From contig CM035807.1 of the NCBI GenBank assembly GCA_020466095.1, forward strand, positions 42,357,725-42,421,724: 64,000 nt of DNA, in the 5' to 3' direction. This document shows positions 1-11,214 of the stretch, piece after piece. A program made the position numbers and the translations under genes. The notes beneath the pieces are model-generated. The model had not been told where the DNA came from, ran no database searches, and was given only the letters and a program-made list of their open reading frames with translations. Position 1 is the stretch's first letter. Each line of letters begins with the position of its first letter. Origin of the DNA: Chlorops oryzae (lineage: Eukaryota > Arthropoda > Insecta > Diptera > Chloropidae).

Positions 1-128
1 TTTGGGTCGCTATCACTGACATCTTCGTTTCAAAAAGGTCGAAATGGTAATGGATAGGTGATGGATAGGAATTCCACAATGAATAAGATATCATTGTATC
101 GTAATAATTCTTTGAAGAAAATCGGGCA

Positions 129-346
129 TGTGATTGGATTCCCTTTCCCCAAATTTTGGGGAAAGGGATTTTCGTTCTTCCAATATTTTGAAGAATGTAT
201 GGCAATTTTGAAAGAAATGACATTGTCAAAAACAAAAGAGCGGCTATACGATAAAATTTTCGAATTAAAAAATTTCGAACATATTTAAATTCCCGAGTAT
301 TTATTTCAATTTCCCGGGGAAATGAATTCCCGGGAATCCAATCACA
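129..346. repeat. possible small hairpin element
   Basis: The 15-mer TGTGATTGGATTCCC at 129-143 recurs as its reverse complement at 332-346. Inside lies a second, almost perfect palindrome at about 141-167 (CCCTTTCCCC, an AT core, GGGGAAAGGG) and several CCCGGGAA blocks. This is the shape of a small MITE, but no target duplication was found. The overlapping short open frame at 58-288 resembles nothing I know and is probably chance. Confidence 0.35.
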
Positions 347-1479
347 CACCTGAATATGCATATTCGGGAAATTACATTAAATTCATAAGAATTTCAACTC
401 TTTGCGACAGAAATTTTAATACTTCGTTCTTAAAGAGTGTGTATATACATACAAATATTCTCCAGATATTGGCCTAAAAAATGAGACTGCATTAAAAGGG
501 AGTACCTATTATAAAAATGCATGAGTTCTAACGATAATTATATTAGGTTTTCAAAACATTGTTTGGTTACTAAGGTTAACCCTTTTATATGACGTACAGT
601 AATTGCTGAATATTTTGGTAAATCGGATTTGCACTTTTTAGTAACAATTTAATTCAAAATCACTACATGATTTTTATTAATAAAACAATCAAAAACAAAT
701 CAAGGAAGTTCTTATGAAAAAAAAGAAACTAAATATTGGCAGAAGCTGTTCAAAAAAAATTATGAAATTCTTCTTTCAATGTATGCTACATTACATTGTT
801 CACTTGTTGTCATAGATAAATTATTTTATATTATGAATTTTTACTTTTCTTCAAGACAACAGGTCTTACTTGTAACGATGTTGCACTTCAATTGAGAGAC
901 TTTATTTATAAAATCTTAAAACTAGAGGATTTAATGGCAATAGCAGGTAGTTGCTGAGTTGAAAGGAAACATTAATGTCGAAAAAATTCTGCAACAGAAA
1001 ATTCTGCTTGTTTGTTTTTTTTATTTTTAGTATTTAGTTCATGAGAAAAGACTCATGAATAGTAAGGAACAAATTCGGTGGAAGCGGATTCAGAAGTTTT
1101 TCAGCAGCTTTAAAGATGGCCGATTCCGCTATACACGATTTTCGATACTAATTTTTTATTTACGAGAAAAGTGTTTTTTTTTTGTCAATAGTACAAAGAG
1201 GAAAGTCGAAATTTAATATTAACTTTATTTATGTTTGATTTTACTCCATATTTCATTGATTGGCGCGTTTGAAAGTATAACTATTCGAAAAGTCTGGCAA
1301 AACTTTAAAGTCATATCTTTTTAAAATGTCACACAACAGCTGTTGCCGACAGTTTGACGTTACATTTTTCCGACTAAATTGAAGTGGGAATATTAATTTA
1401 TCCTCGCGTTGCAAAAAAAATAAAGTATATGTTGTTATTTATAAAGCATTATTGATTCCTAAAATACATTGTTGACTTG
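347..1479. other. unassigned AT-rich DNA
   Basis: No convincing gene or mobile-element end is visible here. The stretch is AT-rich with many homopolymers. A short palindrome AACAGCTGTT lies near 1335, without context to give it a meaning. Confidence 0.4.
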
Positions 1480-2647
1480 TTGCACCCGCGATACAAAAAA
1501 TGTAAAAGTTTACTTTTTTTACAGAAAAAAAAAGCTAACATTCTGAAACTTTGTGAAAGTAAGAAGAAACAAAAACTAAACATAAATTAATCGTTTTTAA
1601 AAGTAAAGTGATTGGCAGGTTAAAATAAACGATAACTTAAATTGGTTGCACCCGCGATTTTGATTTCAGATCGCGGGTGCATTTTTTTGTCATTTAACCT
1701 TTTTGTGCGATTTACTACATATTTTGTTATTATGATTTAGCTCGCAGTCACTCGCAGAGAATCTTCTTTAAATATGTGGTTAAAATAGAAATTAATGAAA
1801 AGATATCCATGTTGGATGAACAATGAGAGGGCTGAAACAAATACCAAGCATTCAATCAAAACATTTCTTCCAATTTGAAGAGACTCGTAGCATTTCTGTG
1901 GTGCGCACCTCACGGTCTTATTTTAAATGCAAATTGGTTTTGAAGTTGCCAAAAATCCCCACTAATACAGAAAGTGTTTGGAGTGATGACGACTTGGAGC
2001 CTCTTTCGAATCTCAAAATACGAAAAGAAACTCTGCATCCTGATATATCTGTGCCTTCAGTTTCGGATCAGAGCAAATTCGATTTTAACAGTGATTCAGA
2101 TACTGATTTTATAAATGACGAAACTCCATCAACTTCTTTGCAAGCTTCAGAATAATGACGATGAGCATGTCCTGAAACTCCTCCTGTCGAAATTTCTGAC
2201 TTAAAAAGATATTTTTGCGATGGCTTGTATGCTCTCGTAACATACGATTGCTCTGCAAAACCGGCAAAAAAAAGACTGGTTGCACCCGCGATTAATAAAA
2301 TATGAATAAGTCTTTGTTTATTTTTCTCTAGTTAACTCTTTTCATTTCCTGTAGTTTGTTAAATAAACATCTTTCAAAATATTAAGGCATAACACATAAA
2401 ATGTATCACAATTAGCAGATTTATGCGATTTTTGTCTCTGATCTAGAAACGTAGGGCCAAATTTGTTGCACCCGCGATGGCAATTTAAATCATTCTCAAG
2501 ACTTTAATAGTATTATTTTGAAATACTTGTGACCTTATATGCCATGCAAATATTAAGATGTAGCCCTTTCAAGACTATTTTTATTAAACATGGTTTTTAT
2601 TTAGTTTCATGAAACTAAAACATACGTGTAAATGTTGCACCCGCGAT
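1480..2647. repeat. cluster of TTGCACCCGCGAT motifs
   Basis: The GC-rich 13-mer TTGCACCCGCGAT occurs exactly at 1480-1492, 1646-1658, 2280-2292, 2466-2478 and 2635-2647. An inverted 12-base copy (ATCGCGGGTGCA) at 1670-1681 forms a 12-bp stem with the 1646 copy. Neighbouring copies are spaced about 166-186 bp apart apart from one long gap. Such spaced repeats in AT-rich DNA look like protein-binding sites, for instance subterminal repeats of a DNA transposon, but no transposase or terminal repeat is seen beside them. Confidence 0.7.
1823..2155 (+). CDS. unrecognised acidic ORF, 110 codons
   Basis: This open frame lies between two groups of the 13-mer motif. The N-terminal half is basic and the C-terminal half is acidic and Ser/Asp-rich (for example the run FDFNSDSDTDF). 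Low-complexity acidic segments of this kind are common near the N-terminus of some transposases, but no domain or motif can be named. It may be a remnant of the element that owns the 13-mers, or chance. Confidence 0.2.
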   Translation: MRGLKQIPSIQSKHFFQFEETRSISVVRTSRSYFKCKLVLKLPKIPTNTESVWSDDDLEPLSNLKIRKETLHPDISVPSVSDQSKFDFNSDSDTDFINDETPSTSLQASE

Positions 2648-2810
2648 AATGGAATCGCCCAGAAGTTCTATTTTTTATGGTTTTATAGTTCGTCAGAAAA
2701 TCGTTTGACTGCTGAAAAACTTCTTGGTCCGCTATCGCCGAATTTATTCCTTACTTATTTAAGAAAAAATTCATGTAAGAGCGAATTGCCGACTGGGATA
2801 CATTGTACAT

Positions 2811-4959
2811 TAGAGTGGCCCAAATATGAGAAGTTGCTCGAATGTTTCGGGCCAAGGCGGAAATTTGTTCGACTTTATGAGAGATTGGAAATGGTGCAGT
2901 TTCAACTAGATCGCGCAATATTTGGAGGAGCTCCAGAGGCTTGAAAGTCGGAAAAAGTTGAATTTTTCGCATATTTTTGTGTAAAACACACCCTATCTTA
3001 AAAAGTATAAGATTTTGCCAACTTTTTTTTTTGCTAAAGAAGGATTTACCAAATACACACTCAAAATGGGCTTACTCATTTAAATCGCATTACAAATACT
3101 TGTAATACGATTTTTTTTAGTGTTAGAACGAATTGTTGGCTTGACTGAGCTTTCAATAACAAAAGTGTAATTTTCTCAACTTTAGTGTAATTTTAAAGGT
3201 ATACAATATTGAGCATTCTTTTTGCCATTAAATTGCCTTTCTAACGAAATTAGTTATAATAAATTTGGTAACTACTGGACAAAGTTATGATACAAAATCC
3301 CATGATTTTTTACATTAATATTTTAACCTGTTTCCTAGGCTTGCAAAAAAGGAACTTTATGTAACTTCTGCCATCAAAACTGATCGCAATATTCAAAAGG
3401 ACCATTTATTTTTTAAAACAAGCCCAAATTGAAGAGAATCGGTTGATATTTGCCGTTGCTGGGAACATTTTCGTACTTACCTGGTTTTTTGTAATACCCT
3501 AATTTTGACTTTTTTCATTGCACAGCGTCCCTTGAAAAAAAACTTGTATGAATTTGTAAAAAAATCTTATCCTTGCGTCTTAAGAGGATAAAATAACGGT
3601 TTTATAGGAAAAAATTTTTCTGAAAACGGCTTACGAAAACCAAAGTTACAAAGGTTTTAAGTTGAGTAATTTTTCGATTTTTTCCCAAAATGCTGTTTTT
3701 AGCCCCCGATACAAGTAAGTATTCGTCATACATCGATATTGTTGTAATACATATTGTAAAAAATGTTCCGTCTCATCTTTATTCTCAGAAATTGATCCAG
3801 TTTGTTAATGATGATTTGGTGTAGTTGGGAAATTTTTTACGATATCGTTCCACAGTCAGTAACAGAAATAGTTTTTGTTCTTCGTCGTTTGTAAGAATGT
3901 TATTGAATTCTTCCATAACCTTAATGTTGCGCTCAGCCACGTCATTCACTGGCAAGATTTTCTTAACAATTTCTGCACCATGAATGTAAGATTCATTCTG
4001 CGGCCAAAGTATGTATGATGTATGATGTATGACGAATACTTACTTGTATCGGGGGCTAAAAACAGCATTTTGGGAAAAAATCGAAAAATTACTCAACTTA
4101 AAACCTTTGTAACTTTGGTTTTCGTAAGCCGTTTTCAGAAAAATTTTTTCCTATAAAACCGTTATTTTATCCTCTTAAGACGCAAGGATAAGATTTTTTA
4201 CAAATTCATACAAGTTTTTTTCAAGGGACGCTGTGCAATGAAAAAAGTCAAAATTAGGGTATTACAAAAAACCAGGTAAGTACGAAAATGTTCCCAGCAA
4301 CGGCAAATATCAACCGATTCTCTTCAATTTGGGCTTGTTTTAAAAAATAAATGGTCCTTTTGAATATTGCGATCAGTTTTGATGGCAGAAGTTACATAAA
4401 GTTCCTTTTTTGCAAGCCTAGGAAACAGGTTAAAATATTAATGTAAAAAATCATGGGATTTTGTATCATAACTTTGTCCAGTAGTTACCAAATTTATTAT
4501 AACTAATTTCGTTAGAAAGGCAATTTAATGGCAAAAAAGAATGCTCAATATTGTATACCTTTAAAATTACACTAAAGTTGAGAAAATTACACTTTTGTTT
4601 ATTGAAAGCTCAGTCAAGCCAACAATTCGTTCTAACACTAAAAAAAATCGTATTACAAGTATTTGTAATGCGATTTAAATGAGTAAGCCCATTTTGAGTG
4701 TGTATTTGGTAAATCCTTCTTTAGCAAAAAAAAAAGTTGGCAAAATCTTATACTTTTTAAGATAGGGTGTGTTTTACACAAAAATATGCGAAAAATTCAA
4801 CTTTTTCCGACTTTCAAGCCTCTGGAGCTCCTCCAAATATTGCGCGATCTAGTTGAAACTGCACCATTTCCAATCTCTCATAAAGTCGAACAAATTTCCG
4901 CCTTGGCCCGAAACATTCGAGCAACTTTAAAAAGCTCCATACGATTCTGGGCCACTCTA
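2811..4959. mobile_element. fold-back hAT-like element, long inverted arms
   Basis: Two arms of about 0.92 kb are near-perfect reverse complements (about 2811-3732 and 4022-4959), separated by a loop of about 290 bp. The ends read TAGAGTGGCC on both sides, and the element is flanked by the identical 8-mer TTGTACAT at 2803-2810 and 4960-4967. An 8-bp duplication and a TAGAG terminus are typical of the hAT superfamily. The right arm is about 12 bp longer near its tip. Each arm contains the same short open frame, which is why matching peptides appear at 2751-2972 (minus) and 4786-4983 (plus). The element has no complete transposase and is presumably moved in trans. Confidence 0.85.
3785..4012 (-). 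pseudogene. transposase-like C-terminal fragment in fold-back loop
   Basis: Read on the minus strand, the loop between the two arms is open for about 75 codons and ends at a stop at 3785-3787. It includes the segments NDVAERNIKVMEEF and LTNDEEQKLFLLLTVERYR. As I remember them, these resemble C-terminal parts of hAT-related insect proteins, which would fit the hAT-type ends of the surrounding element. The fragment has no start and its frame runs into the right arm, so it looks like the last remnant of the parent transposase, left when the arms expanded. Confidence 0.5.
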
Positions 4960-4967
4960 TTGTACAT

Positions 4968-5757
4968 GCATGCCTGTAAATAATAACTGAATTTTAGGCA
5001 TGAAGTTCAACAGTAAAAAATAAAATATTGTGTTCGAGTAGCGACTGTGGGGGAATAATGGGCTAGCAAACGCAAATCCTGCGGCTTCCTGTCAACGTCG
5101 CCGTCAATTCAGGAATTATTGAAATATAATATACCAGAATTTATATAGAAAATTATTTTAGCTGCAGTATTTCAGGAAATAAACGAAAAGGATTTTTATT
5201 TCTAGCAGAGAAAATTAAAGTACGGAACTCATTTGTTTAAAGGACAGAAAATATAAAAGTCTCAATAAGATTTTTATGCTTGAATTAAAAATAAAAGTTG
5301 AAAACTTAATCAAGCCGGAAAAAATAAAAGTCCGAAATAGATATGGTTTTTGTCCCTAAACTTAAAATCACTCTCTAGAAGTTATATTTGATTTTGATCT
5401 TTTTTTTAATCTGGCCACCTTAAGGTAAAAGTTAAGAAATAATTATTTGAAATTAAGTTTTTCAATATCACTTATAACAGTAACGGTCCCTGATAAAAAA
5501 CAGACAAACGAAAATTCACCTACAAACAAAAGTCACATCTAGGGCAACCAAAAAGTTGCTCTAAAAAATATAATTTTAGCGCTAAAAATTTGCCCTTATA
5601 CCACTTTAATTGGCAACTAAAATTGGCATTTAAAAATCTTGTTCATTGAAAATAATCACATATTTTTGATTTTGTTTATTTATTTTTGTAAAAGACATAA
5701 AAAATAATGGAAAGGAATCATGTTTCATACTTTTAATTTACTTAATTAATCATAACA
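4968..5757. other. unassigned AT-rich DNA
   Basis: No ORF, terminal repeat or RNA gene is recognisable here. A GC-richer patch lies at about 5040-5110 without a recognisable identity. Confidence 0.4.
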
Positions 5758-6813
5758 AGTAAGAAAGCTAAAGTCGGTCAAGCCCGACTTTGAAATACCC
5801 AGCGTCCCGACGTTATGAGCGCACTATGTTTTGCTTCTCTATTAATGGGCGTGGCAGTGGGAGGGCCAAATAAATTATTTCCCTACACCTTTCATTCGCC
5901 TTGGTGGACCTATGTTGCGAATTTGAAGCTTCTACACCTTTTACTTCGGAAGTTACGAAAAATCTTCATTTGTGGGCGTGGCAGTGGGCGGGCCAAATAA
6001 AATTTTTTCCTACACCTTTCATTCGCCTTGCTGAACCTATGTTGCGAATTTGAAGCTTCTATGCCTTTTACTTCGGAAGTAACGAAAATTCTCCATTTGT
6101 GGGCGTGGCAGTGGGCGGGCTACATAAATTTTTATTCCTACACCTTTCATTTGCCTTTGTCAACCTTTGTTGCGAATTTGAAGCTTCTACGCTTTTTACT
6201 TCGGAAGTTACGAAAATTCTCTATTTGTGGGCGTGGCAGTGGGTGGGCCATATAATTTTTTTCCCTACACCTTTCGTTCGCCTTGGTCAACCTTTGTTGC
6301 GAATTTGAAGCTTCTACGCCTTTTACTTCACAAGTTACGATAAACCCTTATTTGTGGGCTTATTTGTGGGCGTGGCTCACGGAGGGCGGCGTCCATTTTT
6401 TCAGGATATGACCCTTTTCGTAGTTTACCATTAAACCAAATATCAATCGAATGTGTTGAGTGGTTCGCAAGTTACAAGCATTTTACTGAAAACACATTAT
6501 ATTCATTTGTGGGCGTGGCAGTGGGCGGATGTCTCCCATTTTTACTAAGGATCATACTCGGATCCCGATATACCTGGGTGCCAAATTTCGGACTTGATTG
6601 GTCCAGCCGTTTCGGAGGAGATCCGACCACGGACGGAAGGACAGACGGATAGACGGACGGACGGACGGACAGACGGACAGACTGACATGTCTAAATTGAT
6701 TCAGTTTTTGATCCTGATCATTTCTATATATATATGTCTATATCTCCGGAGCTTAGTTCTCCCTGTTACAAGATTCGCACAAAACTAATATACCCCGCTT
6801 ACGCTGGGTATAA
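5758..6813 (+). mobile_element. mini-me/DINE-like element with tandem repeats
   Basis: The element starts AGTAAGAAAGCTAAAGTCGG and ends near CGCTTACGCTGGGTATAA. ATACCCAGCGT near the start and ACGCTGGGTAT at the end are inverted. The body is a tandem array of a roughly 126-bp unit carrying GGGCGTGGCAGTGGGCGG, the block TTTCATTCGCCTTGG and the block TTTTACTTCGGAAGTTACGA. A GGAC/AGAC microsatellite lies near the 3' end, the complement of the GTCY repeat known from mini-me elements of Diptera. A second copy with more units lies at 60029-61426. The overlapping short ORFs are repeat translations, not genes. Confidence 0.75.
6634..6690 (+). repeat. GGAC/AGAC tetranucleotide microsatellite
   Basis: An imperfect array of GGAC and AGAC units lies inside the mini-me-like element and immediately precedes its conserved 3' part. 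It is shorter and cleaner in the second copy at 61262-61300. Confidence 0.85.
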
Positions 6814-6935
6814 AAATAAAAAAAAGGTAGGTACATCACTTCAATTGTACTTAACTATAAAAACAAAAACACTCATAATATCGACGTATAATAAAGATAA
6901 TATTCACCCATTTTCAAAACATTAATTAGAGCAAG

Positions 6936-8300
6936 TTAATTAAAATTGTTGTTGGAGTAAACAACAAAAATTGCTGGCAAGTTATTAAACCGAAAACTGT
7001 GTCTGTTGTCGCGGTATACACTGTTATACATAGAGAAAGTCCTTTCTACGGCAACGGACGTTATAGGCGCATATTTAAATGCCAAAGTTTCGGATACGCT
7101 GTAGATAGAATTATAGCAAGAAGTATTAATGTCTTTTCCTTGCAATTGCTCAGATATTTTCCTTATTTGGAAGTATCCTGCGTTCTTGAGTAAAACTGTT
7201 TTTAGTTTTTCTTTTATTTCAATGCATTCCACATTTTCAATGGCTTTTCTACTTGTGCTACCATTTGTATTTGGGTTTTAGTTGCAGGCCGGAAGACTGT
7301 AGCTTTTTTATGGCATTCACCAAAAACCCAAAGTTAGCGTCGATAAATAATAGTTTTTGGCCAACTTCAGCATCATTAAATAAGTTTTTTTGAATGTTTT
7401 ATACACTGAGAGTCTTCCGAGTCCAACATGTCGAAAAATGATCGAACATTTTCAAAATAATTGGCACAGAAGCTAACAGCTTCCAACCACGTTCCCCATC
7501 GAGTGACTATTGGCTGTAGCGGGAATGGTATATCAGGCTCACACTCTCTAAATCGAGCATTCGCGGATTTTCTCGCATACTCTGCGAAGAGCATGAGCCA
7601 GACAAGTCACATGAAGTAATTTGAGGTAGATAACTTGTAGTGCCTTTGCAGCCTTCACCATGTATGGTGCAGCGTCGGTCAAAAATAGCAGTACAGCATC
7701 CTGGTTAAAATTCTCAACTAAGATCCGTATAGACTCTTCAAACAATCGAGCAATGTTGGAGTGGTTTGCTTTATTTAATAGGGCCGCGTGAAGTAAAAAT
7801 CGCTGTTTTGAAATTGTTTCATCGCTGCTTATGTTAGTATGCCCAGTACTTCATTTGCAACGTTGCGTCCAGAGGCATCAGTGGTACATTTATCTATATC
7901 CAGGCATATTGATTCTTTATGGAAGATTTTATATTTTCAATCGTACTATAGTAGATACTTCGGATGGCAGTGCGCAAAGTGGTTTCTGATCAATATACTT
8001 CAGGTTGTCATTCCATATTTTAAATACTTAGAGGAATATCAGAAGTGACAAATGCTTTTCATAAACCAAGTGTAAATTCTGCATTGCTGTTTTAACCAAA
8101 AATTGGTGTGCAAAAGGAGTGCATTTTCTCTCTTTTTCTTTATGAGTAGCACTTCCAATGTGAGATGTGAGGCTGTAGATTTCGTCTGCCGAAACTTCCT
8201 TGTAGCAAAGTTTGCAATATAGAATTTTCCCATCTGTTTTAAAGACAGGCTACTTTTCAACCTATCCCGCCAGTCTTGCAGATCTTCGTAGCTTAGGTTT
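6936..8300 (-). pseudogene. decayed hAT transposase (CGGBP1-like type)
   Basis: Pieces of one transposase appear in order on the minus strand. At about 8250-8050 is a BED-like zinc finger (LYCKLC followed by HIGSATH). At 7745-7548 are TDAAPYMVKAAKAL and HVTCLAHALRRVCEKI, from the catalytic domain. At 7594-7376 is TRWGTWLEAV. At 7232-6936 is the C-terminal dimerisation region APITSVAVERTFSMYNS. The pieces are in different frames with gaps, so the gene is dead. The zinc finger plus TDAAPYM signature fits the hAT proteins related to CGGBP1. Terminal repeats were not securely found. TAGGGATGC near 8427 is a candidate 5' tip with no visible partner. Confidence 0.75.
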
Positions 8301-8620
8301 GGGCATAATGTAAGGAATAAATTACGATATTTTTAACCAAATATCAATTTATATATAGAAATATGTTACCTCAAACAGCTTCAAACAACCACGCTTCTTA
8401 CACACACGTTTCCGTTCAAAAATTTGTAGGGATGCTCGATGATCATCGATGTTCACAGTTTAAGAGCTTAAAGCGCTACGGAGCAGGACAAATTAACTTT
8501 TTGATGAAAAAAGGAAATATATTATACTTAAATGCGTAAAGAAAGAGTTTGGTTGAATTAAGTTCATTACTTTTTCTGGCGTAATGCATTAGTTTTTCTT
8601 AATATATTCAAGCAATGGTA

Positions 8621-9357
8621 CAATGAACTCTCTGGTTGCGGACACCTTTCTCAAGCGGACGCCCCTCTTAAACGGACACTTTTTGGGGAACGTAAAAATT
8701 TGTTGGAATTTTTTCCATTTCTTCCTCTTAAACGAACAATCCTCTTGTAGCCGTACCACATATAATTTGCCTCTTATGCGGACAGTTAAGATAACTTTTT
8801 CGCCATTTTATTATGTGATCTTAACGTTTTCATTTCAGTTTAACAAGTAAAGTTTAAGCTCTCAAAAAATATTAAAAATAACGCGAATTAATAATCAACA
8901 TTTCCAAAGATGTGAAGAAAACTGTTCTAAATATAAAAGATAAATTTATATTTCTTTTAGGCCCGTTTGCTACTGTTTCCTTTTAAGTTTTTCGTAACGA
9001 TCTTCTCCCGAAATGTCAGAATGATAAAAACTTATTGTTTCTCGGAACAGAAAGTCCAGTATATTTATGTTTTCGTTTTAAGTAAGTTGAATTATTTTTT
9101 TTTTTTGCTTTAAGAAAACTTGCTATGATGAAATGCTTCAGTGTCCCTTCTTCTGTTTTTCCCCCTTAAGCGGACACCTCTCTTACCCACAGTTTCACCA
9201 AGCTATTTAAATAAAAGTTACATAAAACTTTACTTTTTTTATATGCGATTTGACAGTTCGTTTCATTTAAGTTTTATTTAAATAGCTTGGTGAAACCGGG
9301 GTTTAAAGGGATATGTTATTCGGTCCCGTAGGTGTCCGCTTAGGAGAGAGTACACTG
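8621..9357. mobile_element. pogo/Tigger-type MITE
   Basis: The left end begins CAATGAACTCTC and the right end, read inward, begins CAGTGTACTCTC. Both are followed by blocks of GCGGACACC, a terminal pattern common in pogo/Tigger elements. TA dinucleotides flank it at 8619-8620 and 9358-9359, as expected for the family. Further GCGGACA blocks lie inside near both ends. A second inverted repeat at about 9190-9300 (TTTCACCAAGCTATTTAAAT and its complement) forms an internal hairpin. No transposase is present, so it is non-autonomous. Confidence 0.7.
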
Positions 9358-9359
9358 TA

Positions 9360-9548
9360 TTAAAGAATTGCGGCATTTTTAAATGAATTTTTATATTGAT
9401 TTTTATAAATATCGAAGACTTGTTTGCGATTAAATTCGGCAATCAATGGTGGTACTTCGATGATAGTATCAATATCAAAATCGATGTTTTTCCAATATCG
9501 AGCATCCCTATTTGACAGATCCCTTTTGATGCACATGGGTGCTGCCAC
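9360..9548 (-). CDS. unrecognised ORF, 62 codons
   Basis: This short open frame lies between the pogo-type MITE and the Tc1 element. It carries the segment RDARYWKNIDFDID, which I cannot assign. It could be the end of a decayed gene or chance. Confidence 0.15.
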   Translation of the reverse strand: MAAPMCIKRDLSNRDARYWKNIDFDIDTIIEVPPLIAEFNRKQVFDIYKNQYKNSFKNAAIL

Positions 9549-9987
9549 CTTAAAATATGTTCACACGAAAAAGACTTTTCTACAGCTGTACTGCAGAGAT
9601 GCATTTAAAAAATCATTCACTTAAATTTTTCAAAATATAACATTTTTTTGTCTTTTTTAACCTTCTTTTACAAATATTTACAAAAATTATCATTTATTGC
9701 AAAATTGGCAAAAAATGGCGATAACCTACACTCATGTCCAGTGCATTAGCCGCACTATGTGTTGTTGGTGCAGCAAGACTATTAAAGCGAAACGAGAAAA
9801 ACCAAAAATTAGGAACGAAGCAGATACACATAAAACAGGTTTCTTAGTAACAACAACAAAAATAGCTCCCGCTTTTATTCCGTTACACGCATTTTTTGTA
9901 CTTTTTGGGGTGTCCATAGAATTAGCCGCAGTTCTTATTACTTCAAATAAAAGCTTAATGCTGAACAAAAAGAAGGAAAAGGTTATT

Positions 9988-11029
9988 TTAATAGTGAGTT
10001 GATCTTCCTTTCCTTTCAATTAACTCGCAAATTCTGCGCGACATGCTACCGATCAGCGATTGGAGAGTGCTCGACTCGAGAGAGTCCCAATTGGAAATTA
10101 TTGCCATTTTAAACTCCGCAATTGTCTCGAATTGCTAACTGTTGGCATAAATTTGACGCACAAGTATCCCCCAAAGATTCTCTATCGGGTTCATGTCCGG
10201 AGAGCAGGCGGGCCATATCATTGTATCGATGTTTTTACTTCTCAACCAGTTTGATGTCTGCTTACTCGAGTGTATGGGAGCATTATCGTGCTGAAAAATG
10301 AAATTTTTCCCGGGATTTCCCGACAAGTAAGGCAATAGGTTCATTTGAAGTGTCTCAATGTACTCGGAGGAGTTCAAACGAGTCTTCGAAAAACCCAGCT
10401 CCAACGTTCCTTCAACCCAAAAGCCGCCCCATACCATCAATGAGCCACCACCAAAATTCCTTTTGGAAAAAAAGCGTGGTTCCTTTCTTAAATCCCTCCA
10501 ATAATGACAGAAACAATCAGGGCCGTCCAGATTAAACTTTTTTTCATCAGAAAAAATTATCTAAAAATAGTCCCCCTAAAGTTTTGGAGCCATCAAATCG
10601 CACTTATTTTTGCTTAAATCGGACCAATCGGTAGCCATGTTTTTCTGAGCGAATTTGCGGCGGGCATTCTTATGCCGCTCCAAAAGTCTTGGAGCAGTCT
10701 TCATAGACTGCCTTTCAATAACCCGCGACTCAGATAAAGCGCGGTAAACAGTCTGGCGAGATACATTTAAGCCACAACACGCGGTTATCTGCCTAGCACT
10801 TGCGGTGCTGTTGCTTGCTTCCGAGACAATGTGTCATTTTCCCTTTTTGAAAGCTTCGGTTTGCTCCCTGAGTCTATACTTTCTATACTCACATTACTTC
10901 TTTACGAAATTTCGGATTACCTTCTCCGATTTTCCAATTTCTCTGGCAATAGCTCTGCTAGACAGGCTACTCATTTGAAAAGCAGTTATTTTGGCTTTTT
11001 CACTTTCATTTAGTCGTTTTCCTTTTCCC
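9988..11029 (-). pseudogene. Tc1-family transposase, inactivated
   Basis: The gene would start at 11029 on the minus strand with an N-terminal helix-turn-helix (EKAKITAFQMSSLSSRAIAR). It continues through a second DNA-binding part (ITACCGLNVSRQTVYRALSE) to a DDE catalytic domain. The first acidic residue lies in IIFSDEKKFNLDGPD, the second in FQHDNAPIHS and the third in SPDMNPIENLWG. The C-terminus ends RSTHY at the stop at 9988-9990. The length, about 345 codons, is normal for Tc1 transposases. An in-frame stop follows the first HTH, another interrupts the C-terminal part at 10135, and frameshifts are present, so it cannot make a full protein. Confidence 0.85.
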
Positions 11030-11214
11030 ATCGTGTTTCAAATTTGAATTTATGTTTGTGTCAACATCAATAATTTAGAAAAAAACGTGTGTTCTACTCA
11101 CAGTTAAACCACAACAACTGCGGTTAATTCTATGGACACCCCAAAAAGTACAAAAATGCGTGTAACGGAATAAAATCGGGAGCTATTTTTTTTTTGTTGT
11201 TACTAAGAAACCTG

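Noticed and set aside
5815..6308. Several short ORFs over the GGGCGTGGCAGTGGG repeats
   Set aside because: They are frame readings of a tandem repeat and change frame from unit to unit.
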